Source: Ignavibacteria bacterium UBA2373 (GTDB lineage: Bacteria > Bacteroidota > Ignavibacteria > Kapaibacteriales > UBA961). From it: 11,971 nt of DNA. A program made the translations under genes and the position numbers. The DNA is taken from contig DDTD01000039.1 of NCBI GenBank assembly GCA_002344005.1, positions 1-11,971 of the forward strand, in the 5' to 3' direction. Positions 5,696 to 11,971 of this stretch are shown piece after piece (position 1 is the stretch's first letter; each line of letters opens with the position of its first letter). The notes beneath the pieces were generated by a model. It saw nothing but the letters and a program-made list of their open reading frames with translations, made no database searches and was not told the DNA's origin.

Positions 5696-7030
5696 TTATT
5701 GTATTTTGATTTTTGGTAAAGAGAGAGAGCTGCCTGACTCTGCCGATTGCACATTGGTCGTGTAAAATTTTCCATTGGCTGTTTGTATCTTCACGCTGCA
5801 TGCAAGCGATGGCGGTAAAGTAATAAATAACTTACCGTTTATGACAGGTCTTGTTGTGATGAAAGAATTATCGGATGATTGCACTATAAGCAAGGCATTA
5901 ATGGGCTTATCGCTTGCGTCCACGACTTCTGCCGTGAGTGTGACTCCGCATAGTTGCAATTGTAAATTCATGGTTTGTTGATTACCTTTTTCTGCGATTG
6001 TCACTGTGCGAGCGGGTGCTGTAAGCCCTCCGTTGAATACTCTTTCAACGACGACAATATGTTGTCCTACTGCTGCCGGAACGGAATATTTTCCCATGGA
6101 GTCCGTGATTGCCACATTGATGCCCGCATTGACGATAATACCTTTGACGGGTGCATTGCCACAGGTGATTTCTCCGCTTATTATTCCCGTTTCATCTTCA
6201 AAGGCAAGCATCCATGTTCCTAAGCGATCAAGAGAAGACACATAGACATTTTGCGATTGATCATAGACGGCATTGCCTTTGCGCACCCACATTTGTGATT
6301 CATTATCAAAAAACCAGAGCGGGCAATCCACAGGTGCTGACCCCAAAGCCGATGGAACGGGTGTGAGCATTGTGATGGTTTGATTGCTGCGCAAGCTGAG
6401 AGGGGTTCCATTCATAGTGGACACAGCAATTCTGTAGTGACCCAGCGAAGAAAAGGCTGTACGATTAAAACCACTGCTTTGCGGATCATCATTGATGCCA
6501 TTGCCATCGGAAGTAAAGGTATAACCGGCATTCTGTCCATCCATAATATGTATGGCGCATTGCGCATTGGCTTTATGCTGATTTGTACCGTTCATAAATG
6601 AATTGGAATCGAATAAGAGGGTGCATCTGTTGATTTCGACGGTGTCTTTTTCCATAAAGTCAATGATGTCCACCGTTTCTGCAATGGGCAGAGCAATGGT
6701 CGCCGTCATAAAAGATGAATTTGGTATAAGTCTTTTCGTGACAGTAAAGTAGCCATTTTTCACACAAGAAACGGTAAAGCCATTTGTTTTGACATTTTGT
6801 GATTGTAATGAAAATGACCCGTCAAGTCCCGTATATGCTAATGATTTGCCGATAACTACCGTCACATTGTGGAGAGGTTTGCCATTATTGTCCGTTACAA
6901 TTCCCATAAGTGTTATGGTTTGTGTGGTTTTATCGGTGATGCGTGCGGGAACGCTTAATGGTTCGCTACCGCAAGCGATACTGCCCAAAGTAAGAGCACA
7001 ACACAGAAAAAAGCGTATCAGAACAGACAT
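5696..7030 (-). CDS. Lipoprotein with carboxypeptidase-regulatory-like domains
   Basis: Predicted exported, lipid-anchored protein of 444 aa. The chosen start (ATG 7030) lies nine bases after GAGG; the in-frame ATG at 7039 abuts that GAGG and is less likely. The signal peptide is 'MSVLIRFFLCCALTLGSIAC', a reasonable lipobox with Cys20 as the lipidated residue. Next comes a carboxypeptidase-regulatory-like beta-sandwich (about 38-110) with 'GIVTDNNGKPLHNVTVVIG' and 'YTGLDGSFSL'. A middle region (about 115-275) contains 'LGHYRIAVSTMNGTPLSL' and 'CPLWFFDNESQMWVRKGNAV', like proteins whose tail reads as a value/weight/'GTW' sandwich. Two further sandwich-like modules follow (about 278-345, 'ISGEITCGNAPVKGIIVNAG', and about 355-444). 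It is probably a surface structural or binding protein with no catalytic motif. It is first in the leftward operon. Confidence 0.75.
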   Translation of the reverse strand: MSVLIRFFLCCALTLGSIACGSEPLSVPARITDKTTQTITLMGIVTDNNGKPLHNVTVVIGKSLAYTGLDGSFSLQSQNVKTNGFTVSCVKNGYFTVTKRLIPNSSFMTATIALPIAETVDIIDFMEKDTVEINRCTLLFDSNSFMNGTNQHKANAQCAIHIMDGQNAGYTFTSDGNGINDDPQSSGFNRTAFSSLGHYRIAVSTMNGTPLSLRSNQTITMLTPVPSALGSAPVDCPLWFFDNESQMWVRKGNAVYDQSQNVYVSSLDRLGTWMLAFEDETGIISGEITCGNAPVKGIIVNAGINVAITDSMGKYSVPAAVGQHIVVVERVFNGGLTAPARTVTIAEKGNQQTMNLQLQLCGVTLTAEVVDASDKPINALLIVQSSDNSFITTRPVINGKLFITLPPSLACSVKIQTANGKFYTTNVQSAESGSSLSLPKIKIQ

Positions 7031-7170
7031 AAGTATCATCCTCAAGAAAAAATGTAGGGAAAATTACATATTGTTGGTCATTTATCCATCATTTTATGGT
7101 GAAAATAATGAGAAAATGATTGCAATTCGTCCAAATATCCGAATTTTGCACATACTATTACGAGAATATC

Positions 7171-8949
7171 ATGGCGGACATACAAGAACAATTTGTGGTG
7201 ACGGCGCGGAAATGGCGACCAATGCAATTTCATGAAATGGTGGGGCAAGACCATGTTGCGACTACTTTACGCAATGCCGTGACTGGCGGGCGTGTCCACC
7301 ATGCGTATCTTTTTACCGGACCGCGCGGTGTCGGTAAAACGACAACGGCTCGCTTACTTGCCAAATCATTGAATTGTTTTCAGCCCGCACCCGATGGCGA
7401 ACCCTGCAATATATGTGATTCGTGCAAAGATATTGTTGATGGCAGATCTCTGGATGTGGTTGAAATTGACGGCGCATCTAATAATAGTGTGGATGATGTG
7501 AGAAAATTGCGTGATAATGCCAAATATCCGCCTATTCACGGTAAATACAAAGTCTATATTATTGATGAAGTCCACATGCTGTCCACTTCGGCATTTAATG
7601 CTTTATTAAAAACATTGGAAGAGCCGCCCCCGCATCTATTATTTATTTTTGCTACCACAGAAGTACATAAAGTTCCGGCGACCATTCTCAGCCGTTGTCA
7701 GCGTTTCGATTTTCGTCGTATGGATATTGATACCATCGTCAAACAATTAGAAAAAATTGCTGCCGGTGAGGGAATTATTATTGATAAAGAATCCTTACTT
7801 GCCATTGCGAAAAAAGCAGACGGTTCGATGCGTGATTCGCAAAGTATTTTTGATCAGGTAGTGGCATTTTGCGGTAAAGATGTGCGATCTGATGCCGTGC
7901 ATAATGCTTTGCATTTAATTGATGAAGAATTTTTCTTTTCCATTACTCATGCTATTTATCATAGGGATGTGGCAACGATGTTTCGGCTTGCACAAATGGT
8001 CAATGAAAAAGGGTATGAAGTGCAAGAATGTTTGAATGGCTTATTGGAACATTTGCGTAATATGTTGTCTGTGTTAGCCACCGGAAGCACAAAACTTATT
8101 GAATCGGCAACGGTATATTTAGACCGATATGAAAGGGAAGCAGTCCATTTTTCACAGCCCGATATTATTCGATTAATGACATTGGTGACTACGACACAAC
8201 AAGAAATTAGGTTTTCCACACAACCGCGCTTCCGATTTGAACTTATGCTCTCACAAATGGCAATGATGGACAGCACGGTATTACTTTCTGAATTACTTGA
8301 AGAATTAAAAAAAAACACTCATCATAATGCCGACACCGTTCCAATAGCAGAGCGACAAACAGTAAAAGAACATACACCGCCGAAATATAGTGCCGCTGCA
8401 ATTGCTTCTCCCGTCCAAACAGGGCATATTAACGCGGCAAAGGAAATTGTGCCGACTCCGATATTAAAAAAAGTAACGGCAGAAACTATTCAACAACAAT
8501 GGACTACATTTGTTGATACAATAAAAGATGCCGGTGTGAAAATGTTATTTCAATTTCAGCATAAAGATATTTTGATGACATTTGCCGATGATTCTATTAC
8601 TTTGGTGCCTAAACAAAGATTGGCTTATACGACTTTGGAAAAATATGTGCCATCACTCGAAGAACAAGTACGTGATTTTTATGAACAAAGCATAAAAATA
8701 ATTCTGATGAGTAATGATGCTCATAAAGAACAAGAAATGTTTGCAATACCTGATAGTGCAATATATACGGATACTGCAAAAAATACCACTTTTGTTGCCG
8801 AACCTAAACCTACGCTTTCTGCCACAGAAAAATTATCTTCTTTATTGGCAGATAAAAGTAATGAAAAACCGCAAAAAGTACAAAGAGAATATCATCCATT
8901 AGAACAAGCTGCCGTGTCACTCTTCGGAGCAAGGGAAGTACCTGTATAA
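7171..8949 (+). CDS. dnaX: DNA polymerase III subunits gamma and tau
   Basis: Clamp-loader ATPase of the replicative polymerase; it loads the sliding clamp and links polymerases. The frame is open to a TTG at 7120, but the ATG at 7171 (MADIQEQFVVTARKWRP) gives the standard DnaX N-terminus (592 aa). Seen: Walker A GPRGVGKT (50-57), zinc-binding cysteines 69, 79, 82 and 85, Walker B VYIIDEVH (128-135), sensor-1 ATTE (161-164), and the SRC motif with its arginine finger (174-176). Domain III follows to about residue 380, then a low-complexity linker and a tau-type C-terminal domain from about 435. A run of nine A at 8307-8315 (codons 379-382) sits exactly at the domain III/linker boundary and could yield a short gamma form. 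It is divergent from the lipoprotein operon. No ybaB/recR follows; a terminator does. Confidence 0.96.
   Translation: MADIQEQFVVTARKWRPMQFHEMVGQDHVATTLRNAVTGGRVHHAYLFTGPRGVGKTTTARLLAKSLNCFQPAPDGEPCNICDSCKDIVDGRSLDVVEIDGASNNSVDDVRKLRDNAKYPPIHGKYKVYIIDEVHMLSTSAFNALLKTLEEPPPHLLFIFATTEVHKVPATILSRCQRFDFRRMDIDTIVKQLEKIAAGEGIIIDKESLLAIAKKADGSMRDSQSIFDQVVAFCGKDVRSDAVHNALHLIDEEFFFSITHAIYHRDVATMFRLAQMVNEKGYEVQECLNGLLEHLRNMLSVLATGSTKLIESATVYLDRYEREAVHFSQPDIIRLMTLVTTTQQEIRFSTQPRFRFELMLSQMAMMDSTVLLSELLEELKKNTHHNADTVPIAERQTVKEHTPPKYSAAAIASPVQTGHINAAKEIVPTPILKKVTAETIQQQWTTFVDTIKDAGVKMLFQFQHKDILMTFADDSITLVPKQRLAYTTLEKYVPSLEEQVRDFYEQSIKIILMSNDAHKEQEMFAIPDSAIYTDTAKNTTFVAEPKPTLSATEKLSSLLADKSNEKPQKVQREYHPLEQAAVSLFGAREVPV
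8307..8315 (+). promoter_or_regulatory. Candidate slippage site (A9) inside dnaX
   Basis: Nine consecutive A in the context GAA TTA AAA AAA AAC. With one extra A the frame reads three more residues (His-Ser-Ser) and stops at TAA. With one fewer A it reads ten more (TLIIMPTPFQ) and stops at TAG. Either event makes a product of about 385-391 residues containing only domains I-III, the gamma architecture. No Shine-Dalgarno-like stimulator just upstream or strong hairpin just downstream is obvious, which favours transcriptional slippage over programmed ribosomal frameshifting. Confidence 0.6.
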
Positions 8950-9025
8950 TGTGTGGCTGTATATTAATGTGAGATTTTTACTTTTCTCTTATAATTCAGT
9001 ATTTTAGTTGAAGAAATCCCACTAC

Positions 9026-9062
9026 AAAAAAGTCCCTTACGTCGGAACGCAAGGGACTTTTT
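9026..9062. terminator. Bidirectional rho-independent terminator between dnaX and the flavoprotein gene
   Basis: AAAAAGTCCCTT (9027-9038) pairs perfectly with AAGGGACTTTTT (9051-9062) around a 12-base loop. The A-run on the left and T-run on the right give a T-tail on each strand, so it can end both convergent transcripts: dnaX from the left and the oxidoreductase from the right. Confidence 0.92.
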
Positions 9063-9088
9063 ATGATGAAGTATATAGTACTTAGATT

Positions 9089-10282
9089 TTATACTTTTCC
9101 ATGTTTCCGCGAGAAGAGGAAATACTTTTCAAAGGCAATTTTTGCCCAATGAGCTTCCGGTCCGGGAATAATATATTCATGTTCACGAGGCGACACCATG
9201 TGGTCACCTACAATCATCATACCCATATTTCCGGTGTCCATAATACAATAAGCATTAATATCCTCAAATGCTTGTTCTACTTGCGGCAATCCTTTGATGT
9301 CTGCTATAATATTTTTCACGGCTGTTTTTGCCATTTGTTCTGTCGGATACCCTGTTTTTGGCACACCGCAAGGAACGGGAGTTTCCCCCGGTGGAGCAAT
9401 ATGCACGGCAACACCTGCTGCAAAAATATTAGGGAATATATGATGCCGATAACCTTTGTCCGTGACGATAAACCCTTTATCATTGGCTAATTGCGGCGTA
9501 TTTCGCACAGCATCTATACCAAGAAAACGAGGCATAATCATCGTGAATTTTGACGGTAAAAATTCACCATTTTCTAATTCTACGCCATCTGCCCGTACTT
9601 CTTTAATGGAAGCATTAAGATGTGCTTGAATATGATAATGTTTGAAAAACCATTCACACATTTGTTGTGCATTACCAAATCCATTTATTCCAAAATGCGC
9701 AAGAAATGGTTCTGCTGTGGAATATGTTAATGAGCAAGTTTTATCAAGAGAATTTTTGGCGAGCTGATAACGCACATTAAATAAAAATTCATAAGCTGCA
9801 CCAAAACATGCCGCACCTTGAGCCGATGCAATAACAACCGGTCCCGGGTCGGCAAGAAAACGCTGCCATGCTTCACGCGTGCGTTGTGCCGGATTTAAAC
9901 CAACAATAGAATAGGAATGTTCGCGCAAACCCGGTATATAATCATAATCTACTTTCGGTCCTGTGGCTATAATCAGGTAATCATAACTCACAATGCCATT
10001 GTGACGAGTGATAACGCCATTATTGGGCGGATCGAACAAATCTACTTCGTCTTCAATAAATTTAATCGAGTGTTTGCTGTATTGATGGCGCACATCAAAG
10101 GTAATGTCTTTTTCATCGCGCAAACCAAAAGGATACCATATAAGTGATGGGAAAAACAAGAACTTATGTGTATTGGCAATCACGGTAATATCATGATTGT
10201 CACCCACCAATTCCTTTAACTCTAAAGCAGCGGTATAGCCGCCGAAATTTGTTCCAACGATAACAATATGCTTGCGTGCCAT
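9089..10282 (-). CDS. sqr: Sulfide:quinone oxidoreductase-like flavoprotein
   Basis: FAD enzyme of the SQR/flavocytochrome c sulfide dehydrogenase group, predicted to oxidise sulfide at the inner face of the membrane and pass electrons to quinone. Seen in 397 aa: the dinucleotide fold 'IVIVGTNFGGYTAALEL' (6-22), 'DYLIIATGPK' (101-110), the redox cysteine C159 in 'GAACFGAAYEF', a second FAD motif 'IFAAGVA' (286-292), 'PVPCGVPKTGYPTEQM' (302-317), the partner cysteine C346 in 'AYCIMDTGNMG', and the C-terminal membrane-contact segment 'HWAKIAFEKYFLFSRKHGKV'. Compared from memory with the Acidithiobacillus ferrooxidans enzyme, C159 and C346 match C160 and C356, but the third cysteine (C128) is Val127 and the C-terminus is shorter. 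The ATG follows GGGAG by about seven bases. It is a single gene with its own promoter. The family is secure; sulfide as substrate is likely, not certain. Confidence 0.85.
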   Translation of the reverse strand: MARKHIVIVGTNFGGYTAALELKELVGDNHDITVIANTHKFLFFPSLIWYPFGLRDEKDITFDVRHQYSKHSIKFIEDEVDLFDPPNNGVITRHNGIVSYDYLIIATGPKVDYDYIPGLREHSYSIVGLNPAQRTREAWQRFLADPGPVVIASAQGAACFGAAYEFLFNVRYQLAKNSLDKTCSLTYSTAEPFLAHFGINGFGNAQQMCEWFFKHYHIQAHLNASIKEVRADGVELENGEFLPSKFTMIMPRFLGIDAVRNTPQLANDKGFIVTDKGYRHHIFPNIFAAGVAVHIAPPGETPVPCGVPKTGYPTEQMAKTAVKNIIADIKGLPQVEQAFEDINAYCIMDTGNMGMMIVGDHMVSPREHEYIIPGPEAHWAKIAFEKYFLFSRKHGKV

Positions 10283-10311
10283 GAGATACTCCCGTATGGA
10301 AAGTGTGAAAC

Positions 10312-10340
10312 ATAATACAAATATACAACATTTAAGACAA
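10312..10340 (-). promoter_or_regulatory. Sigma-70-like promoter for the SQR-like gene
   Basis: On the minus strand TTGTCT (-35, 10340-10335), a spacer of exactly 17 bases, and TATTAT (-10, 10317-10312; five of six consensus bases) lie 30 bases before the ATG at 10282. The expected leader would carry the GGGAG ribosome-binding site. A Bacteroidota-type TATATTTG box also lies within the spacer, so the sigma class is uncertain. Confidence 0.5.
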
Positions 10341-10349
10341 AGTTGTCTT
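10334..10349. promoter_or_regulatory. Perfect palindrome overlapping the -35 region (candidate operator)
   Basis: AAGACAA-AG-TTGTCTT is a perfect inverted repeat with seven-base arms and a two-base centre. It covers the whole -35 hexamer of the leftward promoter and lies between the SQR-like gene and the rightward Rhs fragment. Size and spacing suit a dimeric regulator site; no regulator gene is in the window. Confidence 0.4.
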
Positions 10350-10358
10350 TTATCTTTA

Positions 10359-10901
10359 ATGTTGAATCATAAAAACAGAGAGGCATTGACAAAAAGCATC
10401 CATTCCGGTAATTTGATTGGCGATATTGCAGAGCAATTGGAAATACATTGGAATGCCAAAGGGAAAGTGACGCAAGTAAAGGATAATAGCACTAATCCGC
10501 CAAAAATCATTAGTTTTGACTATGATGCTCATGGCAATAGAGTGAAAAAAACGGTGGATCTTGGTTCAACAAATTGTGCGGACAATAGCGTGACCTATTA
10601 TATCTATAGCGAAAAAGGTACGGTGGTGGCAACATATAAGCGTAAAGGTTGCTTTGAAACGGCAATGCCTATTATATTGTCAGACCATACTATCCAATCA
10701 AATCAAAGGATGGGCTTACGTATATATCCGCAAACGGGCACTATCGTACCATTAGATAATGTGGCGCACTATAATACGCAAGGATATAGTTCCCGCGAGA
10801 TATTCCGCAAGCATAGCGATCATCTTGGCAATCTTCGTGCGGTGATAAGCGATGCGAAATGGAACAAAGCAAAAACGGAGAAATCGAATGCTAAAAAATA
10901 A
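10359..10901 (+). pseudogene. 5'-truncated Rhs/YD-repeat protein fragment
   Basis: The frame encodes the C-terminal end of an Rhs/YD-repeat protein. Recognisable parts are 'SGNLIGDIAEQLEIHWNAKG' and 'DYDAHGNRVKKTV' (YD repeats), 'YYIYSEKGTVVATYKRKG' (the strand corresponding to 'YY..D..GNV.A.Y'), 'QRMGLRIYP', and 'HSDHLGNLRAVISDAKW' (the conserved tip). Intact Rhs proteins have one to several thousand residues; only about 165 Rhs-like residues remain. Upstream of about 10403 the sequence loses Rhs character and runs into the promoter of the divergent SQR-like gene, so the 5' part is missing. The frame is open back to 10272, and the ATG at 10359 is an arbitrary start without a ribosome-binding site. 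After the tip only about 13 residues follow (TKAEKS-like, ending NAKK) before TAA. It overlaps the next gene by 14 bases. It is probably a remnant rather than a working cell-surface protein. Confidence 0.7.
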
Positions 10902-10911
10902 TTGGATAAAG
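10839..10911 (+). repeat. 73-bp direct repeat, copy 1 (Rhs tip/start of downstream gene)
   Basis: Starts GCGGTGATAAGCGATGC and ends AATAATTGGATAAAG. It covers the last Rhs codons (AVISDA...NAKK, TAA), the GGAG ribosome-binding site and the first eight codons (MLKNNWIK) of the following gene. Copy 2 at 11578-11650 matches it at 69 of 73 positions by my reading. Weaker similarity continues about 35-40 bases further through the membrane-anchor codons. Confidence 0.92.
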
Positions 10912-11556
10912 TTGCTATTAACCATAATAATAGCTTACACTTTTCTTTCTGTAATTTTTTTATATTTTAACACTGATAATACTCCTAAAAAGGCGGTTGA
11001 TATCAGAGTTGTTATTCCCCCCGAGCTATTGGGTGGTAAGGCACTTTCTATAGGCGACAGCTTTGAAAAAGTTGAAAAAGTTGAAAAATTACGTGAACTA
11101 CGTTATGAAGCTGGTCGGGATTTTTGGGGACGAAAACAATATCTTAAAGGGGGATATGAAGGAATTGACACTAAATATATTCAGAATGCTTTTTTTAATA
11201 GTGGTAATGAACTCTTGTCAATAGAAATATTGGTGAATAATACACAGAAATTACCAAAATCCAAACTTTTTGTGAAGACTGTGGAAACATTAGAACGATA
11301 TTATGGTGAAGATTATGAGATATTTGGTCATTTATATGATAGCAGTGTCTATATTCGACTTGAATGGAAGTTGTCTAAACACACGAGTGTAGAATATGGT
11401 TGTGACTTATTAGATTCCAATTTAAGGTTTCGGGAGTATGCTTTCATCAATAATGTTGTACGTTATAATTTTCCTTCTACGTATCCTGATACTGTTGGCA
11501 AAAGCATAGTTATGGATTTGTTACGAGGCAATAAAACGGTAAAAAAATCACCATAA
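10888..11556 (+). CDS. Membrane-anchored protein of unknown function downstream of the Rhs tip
   Basis: A 222-aa protein. The start ATG at 10888 has GGAG seven bases upstream; a longer frame from 10852 lies inside the Rhs coding sequence and is rejected. The N-terminus MLKNNWIK plus a hydrophobic helix (about 8-28, LLLTIIIAYTFLSVIFLYF) suggests a signal anchor with residues about 30-222 outside the cytoplasm. The exposed part begins 'AVDIRVVIPPELLGG' and has a short EKVEKVEK repeat (about 60-67). It is rich in aromatic and charged residues (GRDFWGRKQYLKGGYEG, 'TLERYYGEDYEIFGHLYDSS', 'SVYIRLEWKLSKHTSVEYG'), a mixed alpha/beta-looking domain. I recognise no family. Its position right behind an Rhs end is where toxin or immunity genes often lie, but no catalytic motif is visible, so that is only a suggestion. 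The composition is AT-richer than the dnaX region. Confidence 0.75.
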   Translation: MLKNNWIKLLLTIIIAYTFLSVIFLYFNTDNTPKKAVDIRVVIPPELLGGKALSIGDSFEKVEKVEKLRELRYEAGRDFWGRKQYLKGGYEGIDTKYIQNAFFNSGNELLSIEILVNNTQKLPKSKLFVKTVETLERYYGEDYEIFGHLYDSSVYIRLEWKLSKHTSVEYGCDLLDSNLRFREYAFINNVVRYNFPSTYPDTVGKSIVMDLLRGNKTVKKSP

Positions 11557-11577
11557 GTAAAGTATCTGTAGGTTTAG

Positions 11578-11650
11578 GCGGTGATAAGCGATGCTATTTG
11601 GAACAAAGCAAAAAAGGAGAAATCGAATGCTAAAAAATAATTGGATAAAG
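11578..11650 (+). repeat. 73-bp direct repeat, copy 2 (Rhs tip without the Rhs gene)
   Basis: Second copy of the segment at 10839-10911, 739 bases downstream. In the Rhs frame it still reads AVISDAIWNKAKKEKSNAKK then TAA, but a TAG stands directly before it, so the Rhs codons here are a detached tip only. It supplies the ribosome-binding site (GGAG) and the first codons of the next small gene. The four differences lie in the codons after SDA and at one base beside the ribosome-binding site. Confidence 0.92.
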
Positions 11651-11927
11651 CTAATATTGACGATGGGAATAGCGTTGTTTTCCCTTATAGTAATTGTTAT
11701 GTTCCATAAAAACTCGAAAAAACAAAACCGCAGTAAACAGAAGGTAGAGAAAAGGCTTGTTAATTGCAGTGCGGTCGGCTTTGATATTTTTTCAAATTAA
11801 AGATTTATTTACAATGGACAATAAATACAATATTGAAAACGTGAGTGAAACAGTTAATTATTATGACAAAAAGTCATTTCCACTAAGAGAGGCATTATTC
11901 CAAAAAATAAAGAGTGTTGTTAAATGA
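11627..11927 (+). pseudogene. Small membrane-anchored paralogue, frameshifted at a T6 run
   Basis: The first frame (11627-11800) gives 57 aa: MLKNNWIKLILTMGIALFSL plus IVIVMF (a membrane anchor like that of the 222-aa protein), a basic stretch 'HKNSKKQNRSKQKVEKRL' and an abrupt end, GFDIFSN. Dropping one T from the run at 11787-11792 joins it to 'QIKDLFTMDNKYNIENVSET' and 'VNYYDKKSFPLREALFQKIK', ending SVVK at TGA 11925-11927. The joined product is 99 aa, protein-like throughout, and its stop overlaps the next start (ATGA), as expected for an intact gene. So this is either a frameshift mutation, a sequencing error in a homopolymer, or a slippage-controlled gene. The start has GGAG seven bases upstream. 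Without the shift, a separate 37-aa frame from ATG 11814 would be the alternative. No family is recognised. Confidence 0.55.
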
Positions 11928-11971
11928 AAACTAAATTTGTTACTTTTATCTGTATATTCTTACTTTCGATT
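11924..11971 (+). CDS. Start of an exported protein (runs off the right edge)
   Basis: Sixteen codons are visible: MKTKFVTFICIFLLSI, a lysine-bearing N-terminus and hydrophobic core typical of a signal peptide. The ATG overlaps the TGA of the preceding frame (ATGA), so it is probably translated together with the frameshifted small gene. Nothing beyond export can be said. Confidence 0.55.
   Translation, partial: MKTKFVTFICIFLLSI

Noticed and set aside
5563..5775. A 70-aa minus-strand frame (MENFTRPMCN...)
   Set aside because: It lies in a different frame across the lipoprotein 3' end and the 76-aa gene, with no start signal and no protein-like pattern.
7120..7170. Longer dnaX start at a TTG
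   Set aside because: The 17 extra residues do not look like DnaX; the ATG at 7171 gives the standard N-terminus MADIQEQFVVTARKWRP.

Overview
The window is AT-rich bacterial chromosome. It most likely comes from the Bacteroidota/Chlorobiota assemblage, perhaps a Kapabacteria- or Ignavibacteria-like organism. That placement is inference from three things: a secreted protein opening with a 'SYQGVL...DG.Y' module, a Bacteroidota-style Rhs tail ('SDHLGNLRAVISD'), and short palindromic 'ATCCCGCAGGGAT' intergenic repeats. No rRNA, tRNA, CRISPR array or intact insertion sequence is visible.

Layout. Positions 1-194 (-) hold the start of a secreted protein that runs off the left edge. Positions 195-1381 contain no gene I can support. 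They hold a 21-bp periodic repeat whose register is unbroken from about 583 to 1008 but whose coding-like strand switches near 780, followed by a family of palindromic and 40-bp intergenic repeats (1070-1323). Positions 1382-2473 (-) encode a PhnE-type ABC permease with no ATPase or binding-protein gene beside it. It is divergent from a slipin/stomatin-like SPFH protein (2622-3542, +), which ends in a strong terminator. A small two-helix membrane protein follows (3703-3966, -).

Positions 7030-4067 look like one leftward operon: a lipoprotein with carboxypeptidase-regulatory-like domains, a 76-aa protein of unknown function, a 79-aa protein resembling the polyhydroxyalkanoic-acid-system family, and a class III (CaiB/BaiF) CoA-transferase. 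The last three genes are joined by ATGA stop/start overlaps once the start of the 79-aa protein is corrected. The operon is divergent from dnaX (7171-8949, +). dnaX carries a nine-A run at the end of domain III, where slippage in either direction would quickly terminate and give a gamma-length product. A two-way terminator separates dnaX from a convergent sulfide:quinone oxidoreductase-like flavoprotein (9089-10282, -), whose promoter overlaps a perfect palindrome.

The right end (10359-11971, +) is accessory DNA. It contains a 5'-truncated Rhs fragment, an overlapping membrane-anchored protein of unknown function, and then a second copy of the 73-bp junction (Rhs tip, ribosome-binding site and N-terminus). 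That copy leads a second, frameshifted small gene, which overlaps by ATGA a third reading frame with a signal-peptide-like start. This tandem array led by an Rhs tip is the best candidate for an undescribed system in the window.
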